Made by a program: the position numbers and the translations under genes
Assembly: GCA_946221915.1 (NCBI GenBank)
Contig: CAMIKG010000031.1
Span: forward strand, 1 to 51,192
Reading direction: 5' to 3'
DNA from: an uncultured Erwinia sp.
Lineage (GTDB): Bacteria > Pseudomonadota > Gammaproteobacteria > Enterobacterales > Enterobacteriaceae
Length of the DNA: 51,192 nucleotides
The notes under the pieces: generated by a model
Database searches by the model: none
Told to the model about the DNA's origin: nothing
Seen by the model: only the letters and a program-made list of their open reading frames with translations
Shown: positions 8,323-17,773 of the stretch, piece by piece
Layout: each line of letters opens with the position of its first letter
How positions within the stretch are numbered: position 1 is the first letter of the stretch

Positions 8323-8766
8323 ATGGACAAGCAACGCGGATTTACCCTGATAGAACTGATGATCGTGGTAGGCATTGTCGCCATCCTGAGCGCGATTGGT
8401 TTACCGGCTTATCAAAACTATCTGCAGAAAGCCGCCCTCACCGATATGTTACAGACCATGGTGCCCTATAAAACGGCGGTGGAACTTTGCGCCATTGAAC
8501 GCGGCGCCACCAGCAATTGTAATGCGGGTAGCAACGGGGTACCGGCAGGCCATGGTTCACGCTATGTGCAGAGTGTGGCCGTTGCCGCAGGGGTGATTAC
8601 CCTGGTGGGCCAGGAGAGTCTCGACACGCTGACCGTGGTGTTAACGCCAGCGCTGAACAGTGACGATGGCCGCATGAGCTGGCAACGCAGCTGCACCAGC
8701 ACGCACAGCGGACTGGTGGAAGCCTGTAATGATGTTTTCCGCTTCGATGATGCAGGAACTCATTAA
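8323..8766 (+). CDS. ppdD: prepilin peptidase-dependent type IV major pilin
   Basis: A 147-residue type IV pilin. The leader MDKQRG precedes FTLIELMIVVGIVAILSAIG, with prepilin cleavage expected after Gly6 and the essential Glu5 of the mature protein present. Two Cys near the C-terminus (in QRSCTS and VEACND) would form the D-region disulfide. Length and C-terminal DVFRFDD agree with E. coli PpdD. Its TAA overlaps the hofB start by one base, so ppdD-hofB-hofC is an operon. The prepilin peptidase and secretin are not in this window. Confidence 0.95.
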   Translation: MDKQRGFTLIELMIVVGIVAILSAIGLPAYQNYLQKAALTDMLQTMVPYKTAVELCAIERGATSNCNAGSNGVPAGHGSRYVQSVAVAAGVITLVGQESLDTLTVVLTPALNSDDGRMSWQRSCTSTHSGLVEACNDVFRFDDAGTH

Positions 8767-10169
8767 TGAAAGCCGCTAATCTGCGTTCCGTGCAGAGTAT
8801 CTGCCAGCGCTACCAGGCGATTATTCTCGACTATACCGCCAGCCGCCTGCATGTGGCGGTGAGTGAGACACCGACGCAACCGATGGTTGAAGCACTGCGT
8901 TTTGCCAGCCAGTGCCATGTAGACATCGAATGCTGGCCGCAGGCGCGCATCGAGCAGTACAGCCAGTCGCCGTCACCGGTGGCGGTGGCGCGGGAGAGCC
9001 AGCCGGAGGATGCGGCAGGCGCTTCGGCGGTCGAACGGGTACAGCAGACGCTGTTGCTGGCGTTGCAGCGGCGCGCATCGGATATCCATTTCGAGCCGCA
9101 CGCCAGCGGTCTGCGCATCCGGCTACGCATTGATGGCGTGCTGCATCCCGTCGCGGGTAGCGACGACACGGCCCCTGCGTCGGTGATCGCACGCCTCAAA
9201 ATACTCGGCAACCTGGATATCGCAGAGCGGCGCATGCCGCAGGATGGCCAGTTCACCCTGGAGCTGAACGGCAAAAGCGCCTCCTTCCGCCTCTCCACGC
9301 TGCCCACGCGCTTTGGCGAGAAAGCGGTGGTTCGCCTGCTGCAGAGTGAATCTGTGGCGCTCGGTCTCGATAAACTCGGTATGCCGCCGCAGGCGCTGCA
9401 ATGCTACCGTGAGGCGCTGGCACGGCCGCAGGGGCTGATTCTGGTCACTGGCCCTACCGGCAGCGGCAAGACGTTTACCCTCTATAGCGGCCTGAGTGCC
9501 CTGAACCTGCCTGAGCATAATCTCTGCAGCGTTGAGGACCCGATAGAGATCCCGCTTTCAGGGGTCAATCAGACGCAAATCAACAGCAAAGGCGGACTCG
9601 ATTTCCACTGTGTGTTGCGGGCGCTGCTGCGTCAGGACCCTGACGTGATCATGCTGGGCGAGATCCGCGATGGCGAAAGCGCTGAAATCGCGCTTAAGGC
9701 AGCGCAAACCGGTCACCTGGTGCTGTCAACCTTGCATACCAACTCCACCAGCGAAACGCTGACCCGGCTGAGCCAGATGGGAATACCTGGCTATCTGCTC
9801 GCCTCCGCGCTGAAGCTGGTGATCGCACAGCGTCTGGTGCGCCGCCTGTGCCCGCACTGCCGCCAGCCTGACAGTACAGCGACGCCAATGCCAGTCGACA
9901 GCTGGCCGGGCACGCTCAACAGCTGGCGCGCCGTGGGCTGCGATCACTGTTTTTCAGGTTATTACGGCAGACTGGCGTTATTTGAAATTCTGCCCATCAA
10001 CGGAGCACTGCAGCAGGCTATCGCCGCAAACGCCACATCAGATGAACTTGCCACCCTCGCACGCCAGCAGGGCATGAATACGCTGTTTATCGAGGGGTTA
10101 AATGCGGTTCAACGCGGAGAGACTTCGCTGGAAGAGATCAACAGAATTGTGGGTTGCAGCGATGGTTAA
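8766..10169 (+). CDS. hofB: type IV pilus assembly ATPase HofB (PilB/GspE family)
   Basis: A 467-residue cytoplasmic hexameric ATPase that powers pilus polymerisation. The Walker A motif GPTGSGKT is at residues 229-236, then the Asp box and Walker B (RQDPDVIMLGEIRD) and the His box TGHLVLSTLHTNS. Two CxxC pairs (LCPHC and CDHC), about 35 residues apart near residues 365-400, match the zinc-binding element of the GspE/PilB family. It starts on the last base of ppdD and overlaps hofC by 8 bp. Confidence 0.94.
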   Translation: MKAANLRSVQSICQRYQAIILDYTASRLHVAVSETPTQPMVEALRFASQCHVDIECWPQARIEQYSQSPSPVAVARESQPEDAAGASAVERVQQTLLLALQRRASDIHFEPHASGLRIRLRIDGVLHPVAGSDDTAPASVIARLKILGNLDIAERRMPQDGQFTLELNGKSASFRLSTLPTRFGEKAVVRLLQSESVALGLDKLGMPPQALQCYREALARPQGLILVTGPTGSGKTFTLYSGLSALNLPEHNLCSVEDPIEIPLSGVNQTQINSKGGLDFHCVLRALLRQDPDVIMLGEIRDGESAEIALKAAQTGHLVLSTLHTNSTSETLTRLSQMGIPGYLLASALKLVIAQRLVRRLCPHCRQPDSTATPMPVDSWPGTLNSWRAVGCDHCFSGYYGRLALFEILPINGALQQAIAANATSDELATLARQQGMNTLFIEGLNAVQRGETSLEEINRIVGCSDG

Positions 10170-11367
10170 GCACACTCTGTTTTCCTGGCAGGCCGTCGAC
10201 CCCAGCGGAAATTATGTCACCGGTACGCAGCTTGGCGCCGATCAGCTGGCAGTGATGCAAAAGCTGGCCGACAACGGCTGTGCGCCGATACAGATCAAAC
10301 GGTTAAAAACCCTGCGCCCTCGCGACTGGCAGTGGCAACACAAGATCATGTTGATCCGCCAGCTGGCTACACTGCTGAAAGCCGGAATGACACTGTCACA
10401 GGGGCTGCGCCTGATAGCCGAAGGTCACCCCCATCCCGGCTGGCAGGCTCTGCTGACCGATATTCAGGGACAAATCGAACAGGGAGTGCCTTTCTCTGAA
10501 ATACTCAGCCGCTGGCCGGCAATTTTTCCGCCGCTGTTCCCGGCGCTGATGCATATCGGCGAAGTGACCGGCAAACTGGATGAGTGTTGCTTCCAGCTGG
10601 CACGCCAGCAGGAGCGCCAGCAGCAGTTACAGAAGAAAGTGATGAAAGCGTTACGCTATCCCCTGTTTATTCTGCTGGTGGCGCTGACGGTTACGCTGGC
10701 AATGCTGGTATTTGTGTTGCCGGAATTCGTCTCGATCTATGCCGCATTCGACGCGCCGTTGCCCGCCTTTACCGCCGCCGTGATGACGCTGTCCGGTGTG
10801 TTGCAGGACAGCATCATTCCGCTGCTGGCCGGCAGCCTGATGCTGATAGCCTTATGGCGTCACCAGCGGCGAAAACGTCCCGACTGGCAACGCCGCGAGC
10901 AGCAGTTGTTGCTGCGTCTGCCATTGATTTCCCGGCTGTATCGCGGCAGTCAGCTGAGTCAGATATTTACCACGCTGACGCTCACTCAACAGGCGGGACT
11001 CACCCTGCTGCACAGTTTACAGGCGGTAGAGAAAACCCTGCCTCACTGTCTGTGGCGTGAAGCGATTCATGAGCTGCAGCAGCATATTGCGGCAGGTAAT
11101 CCATTGCATCAGGCGCTGGCGCAACACCCGCTGTTTACCCCTCTCTGCCACCAGCTGATCAAAGTCGGCGAAGAGTCTGGCTCACTGGATCTGTTACTGA
11201 CAAGGCTGGCGCAGTGGCATGAAGAAAGCACTCATGAGCTGGCGGATACACTGGCCGCCACACTTGAACCGCTCATGATGGTGGTAATTGGCGCCATTGT
11301 CGGCGTGCTGGTCGTGGCGATGTATCTGCCTATTTTTGGTCTGGGGGATGCATTGGGCCAGGCGTAA
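10162..11367 (+). CDS. hofC: type IV pilus inner-membrane platform protein HofC (PilC/GspF family)
   Basis: A 401-residue polytopic protein with two GspF domains. Hydrophobic segments are near residues 165-195, 210-235 and 370-395. The typical GxxLxxALxxxP-like repeats appear as AGMTLSQGLRLIAEG and AGLTLLHSLQAVEK. It anchors the HofB ATPase and helps pilin assembly. The ATG at 10162 overlaps hofB by 8 bp and gives the family length (E. coli 400); a start at 10102 inside hofB would add unrelated residues. Downstream, 11455-11472 has a hairpin but no T-tract. Confidence 0.92.
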   Translation: MVKHTLFSWQAVDPSGNYVTGTQLGADQLAVMQKLADNGCAPIQIKRLKTLRPRDWQWQHKIMLIRQLATLLKAGMTLSQGLRLIAEGHPHPGWQALLTDIQGQIEQGVPFSEILSRWPAIFPPLFPALMHIGEVTGKLDECCFQLARQQERQQQLQKKVMKALRYPLFILLVALTVTLAMLVFVLPEFVSIYAAFDAPLPAFTAAVMTLSGVLQDSIIPLLAGSLMLIALWRHQRRKRPDWQRREQQLLLRLPLISRLYRGSQLSQIFTTLTLTQQAGLTLLHSLQAVEKTLPHCLWREAIHELQQHIAAGNPLHQALAQHPLFTPLCHQLIKVGEESGSLDLLLTRLAQWHEESTHELADTLAATLEPLMMVVIGAIVGVLVVAMYLPIFGLGDALGQA

Positions 11368-11480
11368 AACGGGCGACACAATCGCCGCCCGACAGTGATG
11401 ACCGCCTTTACGGGCTGTGTTTACCTGGCCCACATCAACGGCCCGCAATTCAGTGGCAGCATCAATGCTGCCTGCTGTGG

Positions 11481-12521
11481 TTAGCGGTTAAATACGCGGT
11501 TTTCCTGTTCCGCAACGCGGATAAAGGTGGTGCGCTTGGTCAGCTCTTTCAGCCGCTCCGCACCTACGTAGGTACAGGCCGAACGCAAACCACCGAGGAT
11601 ATCACGCGCAGTATCTTCCACCGGGCCACGCAGCGGCAGCTTCACCGTTTTACCTTCTGCGGCGCGGTATTCTGCAACCCCGCCCACATGGCGTTTCATT
11701 GCGGACTCCGAACTCATACCGTAGAACAGCATAAACTTCTCGCCATTCTCTTCGACAACTGCGCCTTCACACTCGTCGTGACCGGCCAGCATCCCGCCCA
11801 GCATGACGAAATCAGCACCGCCGCCAAAGGCTTTCGCCACATCGCCTGGCACCGCACATCCGCCATCACTGACAATTTGCCCACCGAGGCCATGCGCTGC
11901 ATCAGCACATTCAATTACCGCCGACAGCTGCGGATAACCCACACCGGTTTTCACCCGCGTGGTACAGACCGACCCGGGACCAATACCGACTTTGACAATA
12001 TCGGCGCCAGAGAGAATCAGCTCTTCCACCATCTCACCGGTGACCACATTACCGGCACAGATGGTTTTATCCGGGCAGGCGGCACGCGCACGCTGCAGGA
12101 ATTCGACAAAATGCTCGGAATAACCGTTCGCCACATCGATACAGATAAATTTCAGGGCGGGTGAGAGCGCCAGAATCTGTTTCATTTTGGTGAAATCGGC
12201 TTCCGATGTCCCGGTAGAGACCATCACATGCCTCAGTACCGTTTCCGGCGTGCGCGCAACGAACGCCTGCCACTCTTCCACAGTGTAATGTTTATGAACA
12301 GCAGTAAGGATATCGAATGAAGCCAGCGCCTCAGCCATGCGGAAAGAACCTACAGTATCCATATTGGCGGCGATAATCGGAACGCCTGACCAGGCCATGC
12401 CGGAATGTTTGAAGGTAAACTGGCGTTCCAGTTCCACCTGAGAGCGGCTTTTCAGCGTGGAACGCTTTGGCCGAATGAGGACATCTTTAAAACCGAGCTT
12501 TAAATCTTCTTCGATACGCAT
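11481..12521 (-). CDS. guaC: GMP reductase
   Basis: A 346-residue TIM-barrel enzyme of the IMPDH/GMPR family that reduces GMP to IMP with NADPH and releases ammonia (purine salvage). The catalytic loop GIGPGSVCTTRVKTG places the nucleophile at Cys186, the same position as in E. coli. The short CBS-free architecture separates it from GuaB. It is convergent with hofC and divergent from coaE. The 219 bp to coaE must hold both promoters; I cannot assign them with confidence. Confidence 0.97.
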   Translation of the reverse strand: MRIEEDLKLGFKDVLIRPKRSTLKSRSQVELERQFTFKHSGMAWSGVPIIAANMDTVGSFRMAEALASFDILTAVHKHYTVEEWQAFVARTPETVLRHVMVSTGTSEADFTKMKQILALSPALKFICIDVANGYSEHFVEFLQRARAACPDKTICAGNVVTGEMVEELILSGADIVKVGIGPGSVCTTRVKTGVGYPQLSAVIECADAAHGLGGQIVSDGGCAVPGDVAKAFGGGADFVMLGGMLAGHDECEGAVVEENGEKFMLFYGMSSESAMKRHVGGVAEYRAAEGKTVKLPLRGPVEDTARDILGGLRSACTYVGAERLKELTKRTTFIRVAEQENRVFNR

Positions 12522-12740
12522 GATAGCTTTCCTGGTTAATGGCGACCACCTGATGATCGGGTGCTGCTGCCCAGCTCCAGTGAAGCTATCATACGCGCTA
12601 AATTCACCACGACAAGACTGCGAAATTGCCTTTATTTACGCTACAATCCCATAAATTTATCCGTGAAACTGACTTGTGAGCCATGCCACAAAATTAAGGC
12701 TGTGCTGACGTGTCTTGCAGGTTTATCTGGGATCAGGCTT

Positions 12741-13352
12741 ATGCGTTATACCGTCGCGCTCACCGGCGGCATCGGCAGTGGAAAGAGCACCGTTACCCGT
12801 GCCTTCGCCGATTTGGGAATTGATGTGGTGGATGCTGATGTGATCGCCCGCCAGGTGGTCGAACCGGGTCAGCCCGCGCTGCAGGATATCGCAAACAGAT
12901 TCGGCCCCAGCGTGCTGAATACCGATGGCAGTCTGAATCGCGCCAGCCTGCGCCAGAAGATATTCAGTTCTCCGGCGGAAAAACAGTGGCTGAATAATTT
13001 ACTGCACCCGCTGATCCACCAGCAGACGCGTCGTCAGCTGGCTGAGGCGCAGTCACTATGGTGTCTGTGGGTGGTGCCGCTGTTAGTCGAGAACAATCTG
13101 CATAAGCTGGCGGATCGGGTGTTGGTGGTCGATGTCGATCCGGAAATTCAGCTGACGCGCACGATGGCGCGCGACCATATCAGTCGCGAAGAGGCCACCC
13201 GTATTCTGGCTGCCCAGGCGTCACGCGATGCACGCCTGGCGGTAGCTGATGACATTATCGATAACAGTGGCGACCCCGCAGCGGTACTGCCACTTGTTGC
13301 CGCGTTGAACCAGCGCTATTGCAAACTGGCAACCGCAGCGAAACAGGATTAA
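12741..13352 (+). CDS. coaE: dephospho-CoA kinase
   Basis: A 203-residue P-loop kinase for the last step of coenzyme A synthesis, phosphorylating the 3'-OH of dephospho-CoA. GGIGSGKST near residue 9 is the Walker A, followed by VVDADVIARQ (substrate binding) and TRTMARDHISREEA in the lid. The start at 12741 matches the E. coli N-terminus (MRYxVALTGG); longer upstream extensions are not protein-like. It is 4 bp upstream of zapD and probably forms coaE-zapD-yacG. Confidence 0.96.
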   Translation: MRYTVALTGGIGSGKSTVTRAFADLGIDVVDADVIARQVVEPGQPALQDIANRFGPSVLNTDGSLNRASLRQKIFSSPAEKQWLNNLLHPLIHQQTRRQLAEAQSLWCLWVVPLLVENNLHKLADRVLVVDVDPEIQLTRTMARDHISREEATRILAAQASRDARLAVADDIIDNSGDPAAVLPLVAALNQRYCKLATAAKQD

Positions 13353-13356
13353 GAGC

Positions 13357-14100
13357 ATGAGCACAACGATACTTTTTGAACATCCACTGAATGAAAAAAT
13401 GCGCACCTGGCTGCGTATTGAATTTCTGCTGCAGCAACTGCAAACCTGCCGTCATATCAGCGATCACACCAGCGCACTGACCTTTTTCCGTAACGTCGCC
13501 GACCTGCTTGATGTGTTTGAACGCGGCGAACTGCGTACCGATATTCTGAAAGAACTGGAACGTCAGCAGCAGAAATTACGCGCCTGGGCGGAAGTGCCTG
13601 GCGTCGATATGGATCTGGTTAATCAGCTACGCGATAAGCTGAAACGCAATGCCACCACGCTGATGGCTGCGCCACGGATGGGCCAGTTGCTGCGCGAGGA
13701 TCGTCTGATTGGTCTGGTACGCCAGCGTCTGAGCATTCCCGGCGGTTGCTGCAGTTTTGATCTGCCAACCCTGCATATCTGGCTGCATATCGATCAGTCT
13801 CAACGCGATCAACAAATCGCTGGCTGGCTGGAGTCGCTGGACCCGTTACGCAACGCACTGACGCAGATCCTCGATCTGATCCGCCAGTCTGGCGTATTCC
13901 GTCACCAAACCAGTCTGAATGGTTTTTTCCAGGATAATGCCGAAGGTTCCGATCTGCTGCGTCTGCAGCTGACGCTGGAAGACTCGCTCTATCCCCAGGT
14001 ATCCGGTCATAAAACCCGTTATGCGATTCGTTTTCTGCCGCTCGACAGCGAGCGCGGCGATGTACCGGCACGTCTCGATTTCGAATTAGCTTGTTGTTAA
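13357..14100 (+). CDS. zapD: cell division protein ZapD
   Basis: A 247-residue cytoplasmic FtsZ-associated protein, the same length as in E. coli. It bundles FtsZ protofilaments by binding the FtsZ C-terminal tail. The start MSTTILFEHPLNEKMRTWLR and the mid-region GGCCSFDLPTLHIWLH match the family. The partner FtsZ is encoded in this window at 19696-20850. It sits in one unit with coaE and yacG; the spacing to yacG is 12 bp. Confidence 0.96.
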   Translation: MSTTILFEHPLNEKMRTWLRIEFLLQQLQTCRHISDHTSALTFFRNVADLLDVFERGELRTDILKELERQQQKLRAWAEVPGVDMDLVNQLRDKLKRNATTLMAAPRMGQLLREDRLIGLVRQRLSIPGGCCSFDLPTLHIWLHIDQSQRDQQIAGWLESLDPLRNALTQILDLIRQSGVFRHQTSLNGFFQDNAEGSDLLRLQLTLEDSLYPQVSGHKTRYAIRFLPLDSERGDVPARLDFELACC

Positions 14101-14112
14101 AGGTTGTCTGTT

Positions 14113-14322
14113 ATGAGTCATGAAGTGACCACCGTCACCTGCCCGACCTGTGGCAAATCCGTTATCTGGGATCAGCAGAGCCCGTTCCGCCCGTTTTGCA
14201 GCAAACGCTGCCAGCTGATTGATTTAGGTGAATGGGCGGCGGAAGAGAAACGCATTCCCAGCAGCGGCGACCTGTCGGATAGCGACGACTGGAGCGAAGA
14301 GCCGTTTGATACCCGGCATTAA
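14113..14322 (+). CDS. yacG: DNA gyrase inhibitor YacG (zinc ribbon)
   Basis: A 69-residue zinc protein. The four ligands are the CPTC near residue 12 and the CSKRC near residues 32-36, followed by the conserved GEWAAEEKRIP stretch. YacG binds the GyrB C-terminal domain and blocks DNA binding. The ATG at 14113 has AAAGG nine bases upstream and gives the usual length; an upstream TTG at 14104 is less likely. A perfect 8-bp hairpin follows at 14331-14350. Confidence 0.95.
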   Translation: MSHEVTTVTCPTCGKSVIWDQQSPFRPFCSKRCQLIDLGEWAAEEKRIPSSGDLSDSDDWSEEPFDTRH

Positions 14323-14330
14323 GTGGACAG

Positions 14331-14350
14331 GGGCAGAATGTTTTCTGCCC
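14331..14350 (+). terminator. hairpin after yacG
   Basis: GGGCAGAA-TGTT-TTCTGCCC is a perfect 8-bp stem 8 bp after the yacG stop. No T-tract follows (TCAGACC), so it may act as a 3'-end stabiliser or a factor-dependent terminator. Confidence 0.55.
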
Positions 14351-14430
14351 TCAGACCACGCTGCAAACCAGGCAGATGATGTTCAGGCAGTCGCTAATAC
14401 TTTTTCAGGCAACGCGAAAGTCAGATTTTA

Positions 14431-14519
14431 GGGGAAACACCCCGATGGCTCCGGAGCGGCCTGACCGCGGAGGACCGCGGGGTGGTCGCCCCGTGTATCT
14501 CGGTTAGTCAGGCGACTAA
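14431..14519. repeat. GC-rich hairpin cluster between yacG and mutT
   Basis: In 89 bp there are, in order, GGGG-aaaca-CCCC (14431-14443), the palindrome GCTCCGGAGC (14448-14457), CCGCGG-agga-CCGCGG (14465-14480), an overlapping alternative GGGG-tggtcg-CCCC (14479-14492) and TTAGTC-aggc-GACTAA (14504-14519). The gene-free space here is 209 bp between two converging genes. The density of stems suggests a REP/BIME-like or other mobile intergenic repeat, or a structured RNA end. I do not recognise the family. Confidence 0.6.
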
Positions 14520-14531
14520 ATCTTTACGAGG

Positions 14532-14930
14532 TCACACCCCAGCCTCAGCCAGCAACCGCGCCACAATCGGCACATTAGCAGGCGGAAACTCATCCGCGAT
14601 CAACTGCGCCTGCGGTACCCAGCGCATCGGCTGCCCTTCGCGGCCATAGGGTTCGCCATTCCAGCCATCGACGATAAAAAAGTGCAGCGTGACGCGTACA
14701 TCCTGATAAGTATGATCGGCGATATCAAACGGCGTCGCTGACGTCACCTCGATGCCGACCTCTTCCAGCAGCTCACGCTTCAGCGCGTCTGCCGCGCTCT
14801 CTTGTGCTTCGATTTTCCCGCCCGGGAACTCCCACATATTGGCCATATGCGAGCTGGAAGAACGTTGCGCCAGGCAGATGTCCTGACTGGCATTGCGAAT
14901 AATGCCGACGGCGACTTGCAGGTGCTTCAT
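14532..14930 (-). CDS. mutT: 8-oxo-dGTP diphosphatase MutT
   Basis: A 132-residue Nudix hydrolase that cleans 8-oxo-dGTP from the nucleotide pool and prevents A:T to C:G changes. The Nudix box is complete: GGKIEAQES followed by RELLEEVGI at about residues 38-60. E. coli MutT is 129 residues. It lies 137 bp downstream of secA on the same strand, and that spacer contains two inverted repeats, so it may be partly uncoupled from secA. Confidence 0.96.
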   Translation of the reverse strand: MKHLQVAVGIIRNASQDICLAQRSSSSHMANMWEFPGGKIEAQESAADALKRELLEEVGIEVTSATPFDIADHTYQDVRVTLHFFIVDGWNGEPYGREGQPMRWVPQAQLIADEFPPANVPIVARLLAEAGV

Positions 14931-14973
14931 GGGTCGACTCCTTCGTCATAACTATATTGTCGTTAGCAAAGAA

Positions 14974-15043
14974 ATGGGCGGAGTTCTCTCCGCCCATCAA
15001 CAGTAGGTTTTGTGCTGTCAGCGGCGAAGACGCAGCTGACAGC
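14974..15043 (-). terminator. two hairpins in the secA-mutT spacer
   Basis: Read on the minus strand, first comes a 9-bp stem GCTGTCAGC/GCTGACAGC (15043-15014) with a 12-nt loop. A perfect 10-bp stem ATGGGCGGAG-agaa-CTCCGCCCAT (14997-14974) then follows, ending in TTTCTTTG. The second resembles a weak intrinsic terminator or attenuator limiting read-through from secA into mutT. Confidence 0.5.
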
Positions 15044-15067
15044 AGGAGGCTAAACGCCCCGCAGATA

Positions 15068-17773
15068 TCACGCCAGACGGCCGTGACACTGCTTATATTT
15101 TTTACCTGAACCACATGGGCAAGGATCGTTACGGCCCACTTTACGTTCGCCAGTCTGTGACGCCAGCGCAGCTGCTGCTTCGGTTTCAGAATCGACATGG
15201 CTGAGACGTTGCTGCTGCTGCAGACGTTCCGCTTCCAGACGACGCTGCTCTTCCATTGCTTCCACTTCTTCCGGCATACGCACCTGCACTTTGCTCAGGG
15301 TGCTGACCACTTCATATTTCAGTGATTCCAGCATCGCCGCGAACATCGCGAAGGATTCGCGCTTGTACTCCTGCTTCGGATCTTTTTGCGCATAGCCACG
15401 CAGATGGATACCCTGACGCAGATAATCCATCGCCGCCAGATGCTCTTTCCACAGTGAATCCAGCGTCTGCAGCATCACGCCTTTTTCGAAGTTGCGCATC
15501 ATCTCGGTGCCAACAACCTCTTCCTTACGCTGGTATACCTCTTTCGCCTGCGTCAAAATACGCTCACGCAGCGTCTCTTCATGCAGTTCAGGTTCTTTGT
15601 CCAGCCACTCGGCGATTGGCATATCGAGGTCGAAATCGTTTTTCAGGCGCTCTTCCAGACCCGCAACGTCCCACATCTCTTCCAGCGACTGCGGTGGAAT
15701 ATAGCTGTCGATAACGCTCTTAAACACATCTTCACGGATGCTGTTAATGGTTTCGCTAACGTCGGACACATCCAGCAGCTCATTACGCTGCGAGTAAATC
15801 GCACGACGCTGATCGTTGGCGACATCATCATATTCCAGCAGCTGTTTACGGATATCAAAGTTACGGCTTTCCACTTTACGCTGTGCGTTAGCAATCGCCT
15901 TGGTCACCCATGGGTGCTCAATCGCTTCGCCCGGCTTCATACCCAGCTTACGCATCATATTGGAAACGCGATCCGAGGCGAAAATACGCATCAGCGCATC
16001 TTCCATCGACAGGTAGAAACGCGAAGAACCGTGGTCACCCTGACGACCGGAACGGCCACGCAGCTGGTTATCGATACGGCGTGATTCATGACGCTCGGTA
16101 CCGATAATGTGCAGACCGCCTGATGCCAGTACCGCATCATGGCGCACTTTCCACGCCGCTTTAATCGCGTCGATCTGCTCCTGAGTCGGTTCCTCCAGCT
16201 CAGCGATCTCCGCCTGCCAGCTACCACCCAGCACGATATCGGTACCACGACCCGCCATGTTGGTGGCGATGGTGACTGCGCCTGGCTGACCGGCCTGGGC
16301 AACAATATCCGCCTCGCGGGCGTGGAACTTGGCGTTCAGCACGTTGTGCTTAATGCCTGCGCGCTCCAGTTCATGGGAGACCACTTCGGATTTCTCGATC
16401 GAAATCGTACCCACCAGTACAGGCTGACCATTGGCGGTACGCTCGCGGATATCTTCGATAATCGCGCCAATCTTCTCCAGCTCAGTCATGTAGACCAGGT
16501 CTGGCAGGTCTTTACGCACCATTGGACGGTTGGTTGGCACCACAATGGTATCCAGCTTGTAAATAGAGCTGAATTCAAACGCTTCGGTATCGGCAGTACC
16601 GGTCATCCCCGCCAGCTTCTCATACAGACGGAAGTAGTTCTGGAAGGTGATCGACGCCAGCGTCTGGTTTTCGTTCTGAATTTCCACGCCTTCTTTCGCT
16701 TCCACCGCCTGATGCAGACCATCAGACCAGCGACGTCCCTGCATGGTACGGCCGGTGTGTTCGTCGACGATAATCACTTCGCCATCTTTCACGATGTAGT
16801 CGACGTCACGGGTAAACAGTACGTGCGCGCGCAGCGCCGCGGTGACATGGTGCATCAGCATAATATTGGCTGGCGAGTAGAGCGATTCGCCTTCATCCAT
16901 AATGCCTTCGCTGACCAGCAGCTCTTCGATATTCACCAGGCCGCGTTCAGTCAGGTGTACCTGACGCGCTTTTTCATCCACCGAGAAGTGACCTTCACCC
17001 TGGAAGGTATCGGAGTCCTCTTTTTCCTGACGAATCAGGTGCGGGATGATTTTATTAACCTTGATATACAGCTCAGAACTGTCTTCCGCCGGACCAGAGA
17101 TAATCAGCGGCGTACGCGCTTCATCGATCAGGATGGAGTCCACCTCATCCACCAGCGCATAGTGCAGTTTACGCTGTACACGTTCTTCCGGGCTGAACGC
17201 CATGTTGTCGCGCAGGTAGTCGAAGCCGTATTCGTTGTTGGTGCCGTAAGTGATATCGGCAGCATAAGCGGCACGTTTGGCTGGTGCAGGCATACCCGGC
17301 AGGTTGATACCGATGGTCAGGCCAAGGAACTCAAACAGTGGACGGTTGTTTTCGGCGTCACGCTGTGCCAGATAGTCGTTCACGGTCACCACGTGCACGC
17401 CCTTACCGCTTAATGCGTTCAGGTAGGCAGGCAGGGTTGCCGTCAGGGTTTTACCTTCACCGGTACGCATTTCCGCGATGCAGCGATCGTTCAGCACCAT
17501 ACCGCCGATCAGCTGGACATCAAAGTGACGCATGCCAAACACGCGCTTACTGGCTTCACGTACGGTAGCAAACGCTTCGGGGATCAGGCTGTCTACCGTT
17601 TCACCTTTCTTCAGGCGCGCGCGGAACTCTTCCGTTTTCGCTTTCAGCTCATCATCAGACAGCTTCTCAAAATCCGGCTCCATCTTGTTGATGGTCTCAA
17701 CAGCTTTGCGCAGGCGGCGCAGCGTGCGGTCATTACGGCTACCAAAAACTTTGGTTAAAATTGTCGTTAACAT
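15068..17773 (-). CDS. secA: protein translocase ATPase SecA
   Basis: A 901-residue motor that drives preproteins through SecYEG, the same length as in E. coli. Walker A TGEGKT is near residue 105, DEVDSILID marks Walker B, and RGRSGRQGD is the arginine-finger motif VI. The extreme C-terminus carries the zinc/SecB-binding element DPCPCGSGKKYKQCH. Its translation is expected to be coupled to secM upstream, in the same transcript, across a 139-bp spacer. Confidence 0.98.
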   Translation of the reverse strand: MLTTILTKVFGSRNDRTLRRLRKAVETINKMEPDFEKLSDDELKAKTEEFRARLKKGETVDSLIPEAFATVREASKRVFGMRHFDVQLIGGMVLNDRCIAEMRTGEGKTLTATLPAYLNALSGKGVHVVTVNDYLAQRDAENNRPLFEFLGLTIGINLPGMPAPAKRAAYAADITYGTNNEYGFDYLRDNMAFSPEERVQRKLHYALVDEVDSILIDEARTPLIISGPAEDSSELYIKVNKIIPHLIRQEKEDSDTFQGEGHFSVDEKARQVHLTERGLVNIEELLVSEGIMDEGESLYSPANIMLMHHVTAALRAHVLFTRDVDYIVKDGEVIIVDEHTGRTMQGRRWSDGLHQAVEAKEGVEIQNENQTLASITFQNYFRLYEKLAGMTGTADTEAFEFSSIYKLDTIVVPTNRPMVRKDLPDLVYMTELEKIGAIIEDIRERTANGQPVLVGTISIEKSEVVSHELERAGIKHNVLNAKFHAREADIVAQAGQPGAVTIATNMAGRGTDIVLGGSWQAEIAELEEPTQEQIDAIKAAWKVRHDAVLASGGLHIIGTERHESRRIDNQLRGRSGRQGDHGSSRFYLSMEDALMRIFASDRVSNMMRKLGMKPGEAIEHPWVTKAIANAQRKVESRNFDIRKQLLEYDDVANDQRRAIYSQRNELLDVSDVSETINSIREDVFKSVIDSYIPPQSLEEMWDVAGLEERLKNDFDLDMPIAEWLDKEPELHEETLRERILTQAKEVYQRKEEVVGTEMMRNFEKGVMLQTLDSLWKEHLAAMDYLRQGIHLRGYAQKDPKQEYKRESFAMFAAMLESLKYEVVSTLSKVQVRMPEEVEAMEEQRRLEAERLQQQQRLSHVDSETEAAAALASQTGERKVGRNDPCPCGSGKKYKQCHGRLA

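Noticed and set aside
16139..17413. A 424-codon plus-strand open frame opposite secA
   Set aside because: Antisense to a conserved gene with no start signal or family features; a shadow of the secA codon usage.
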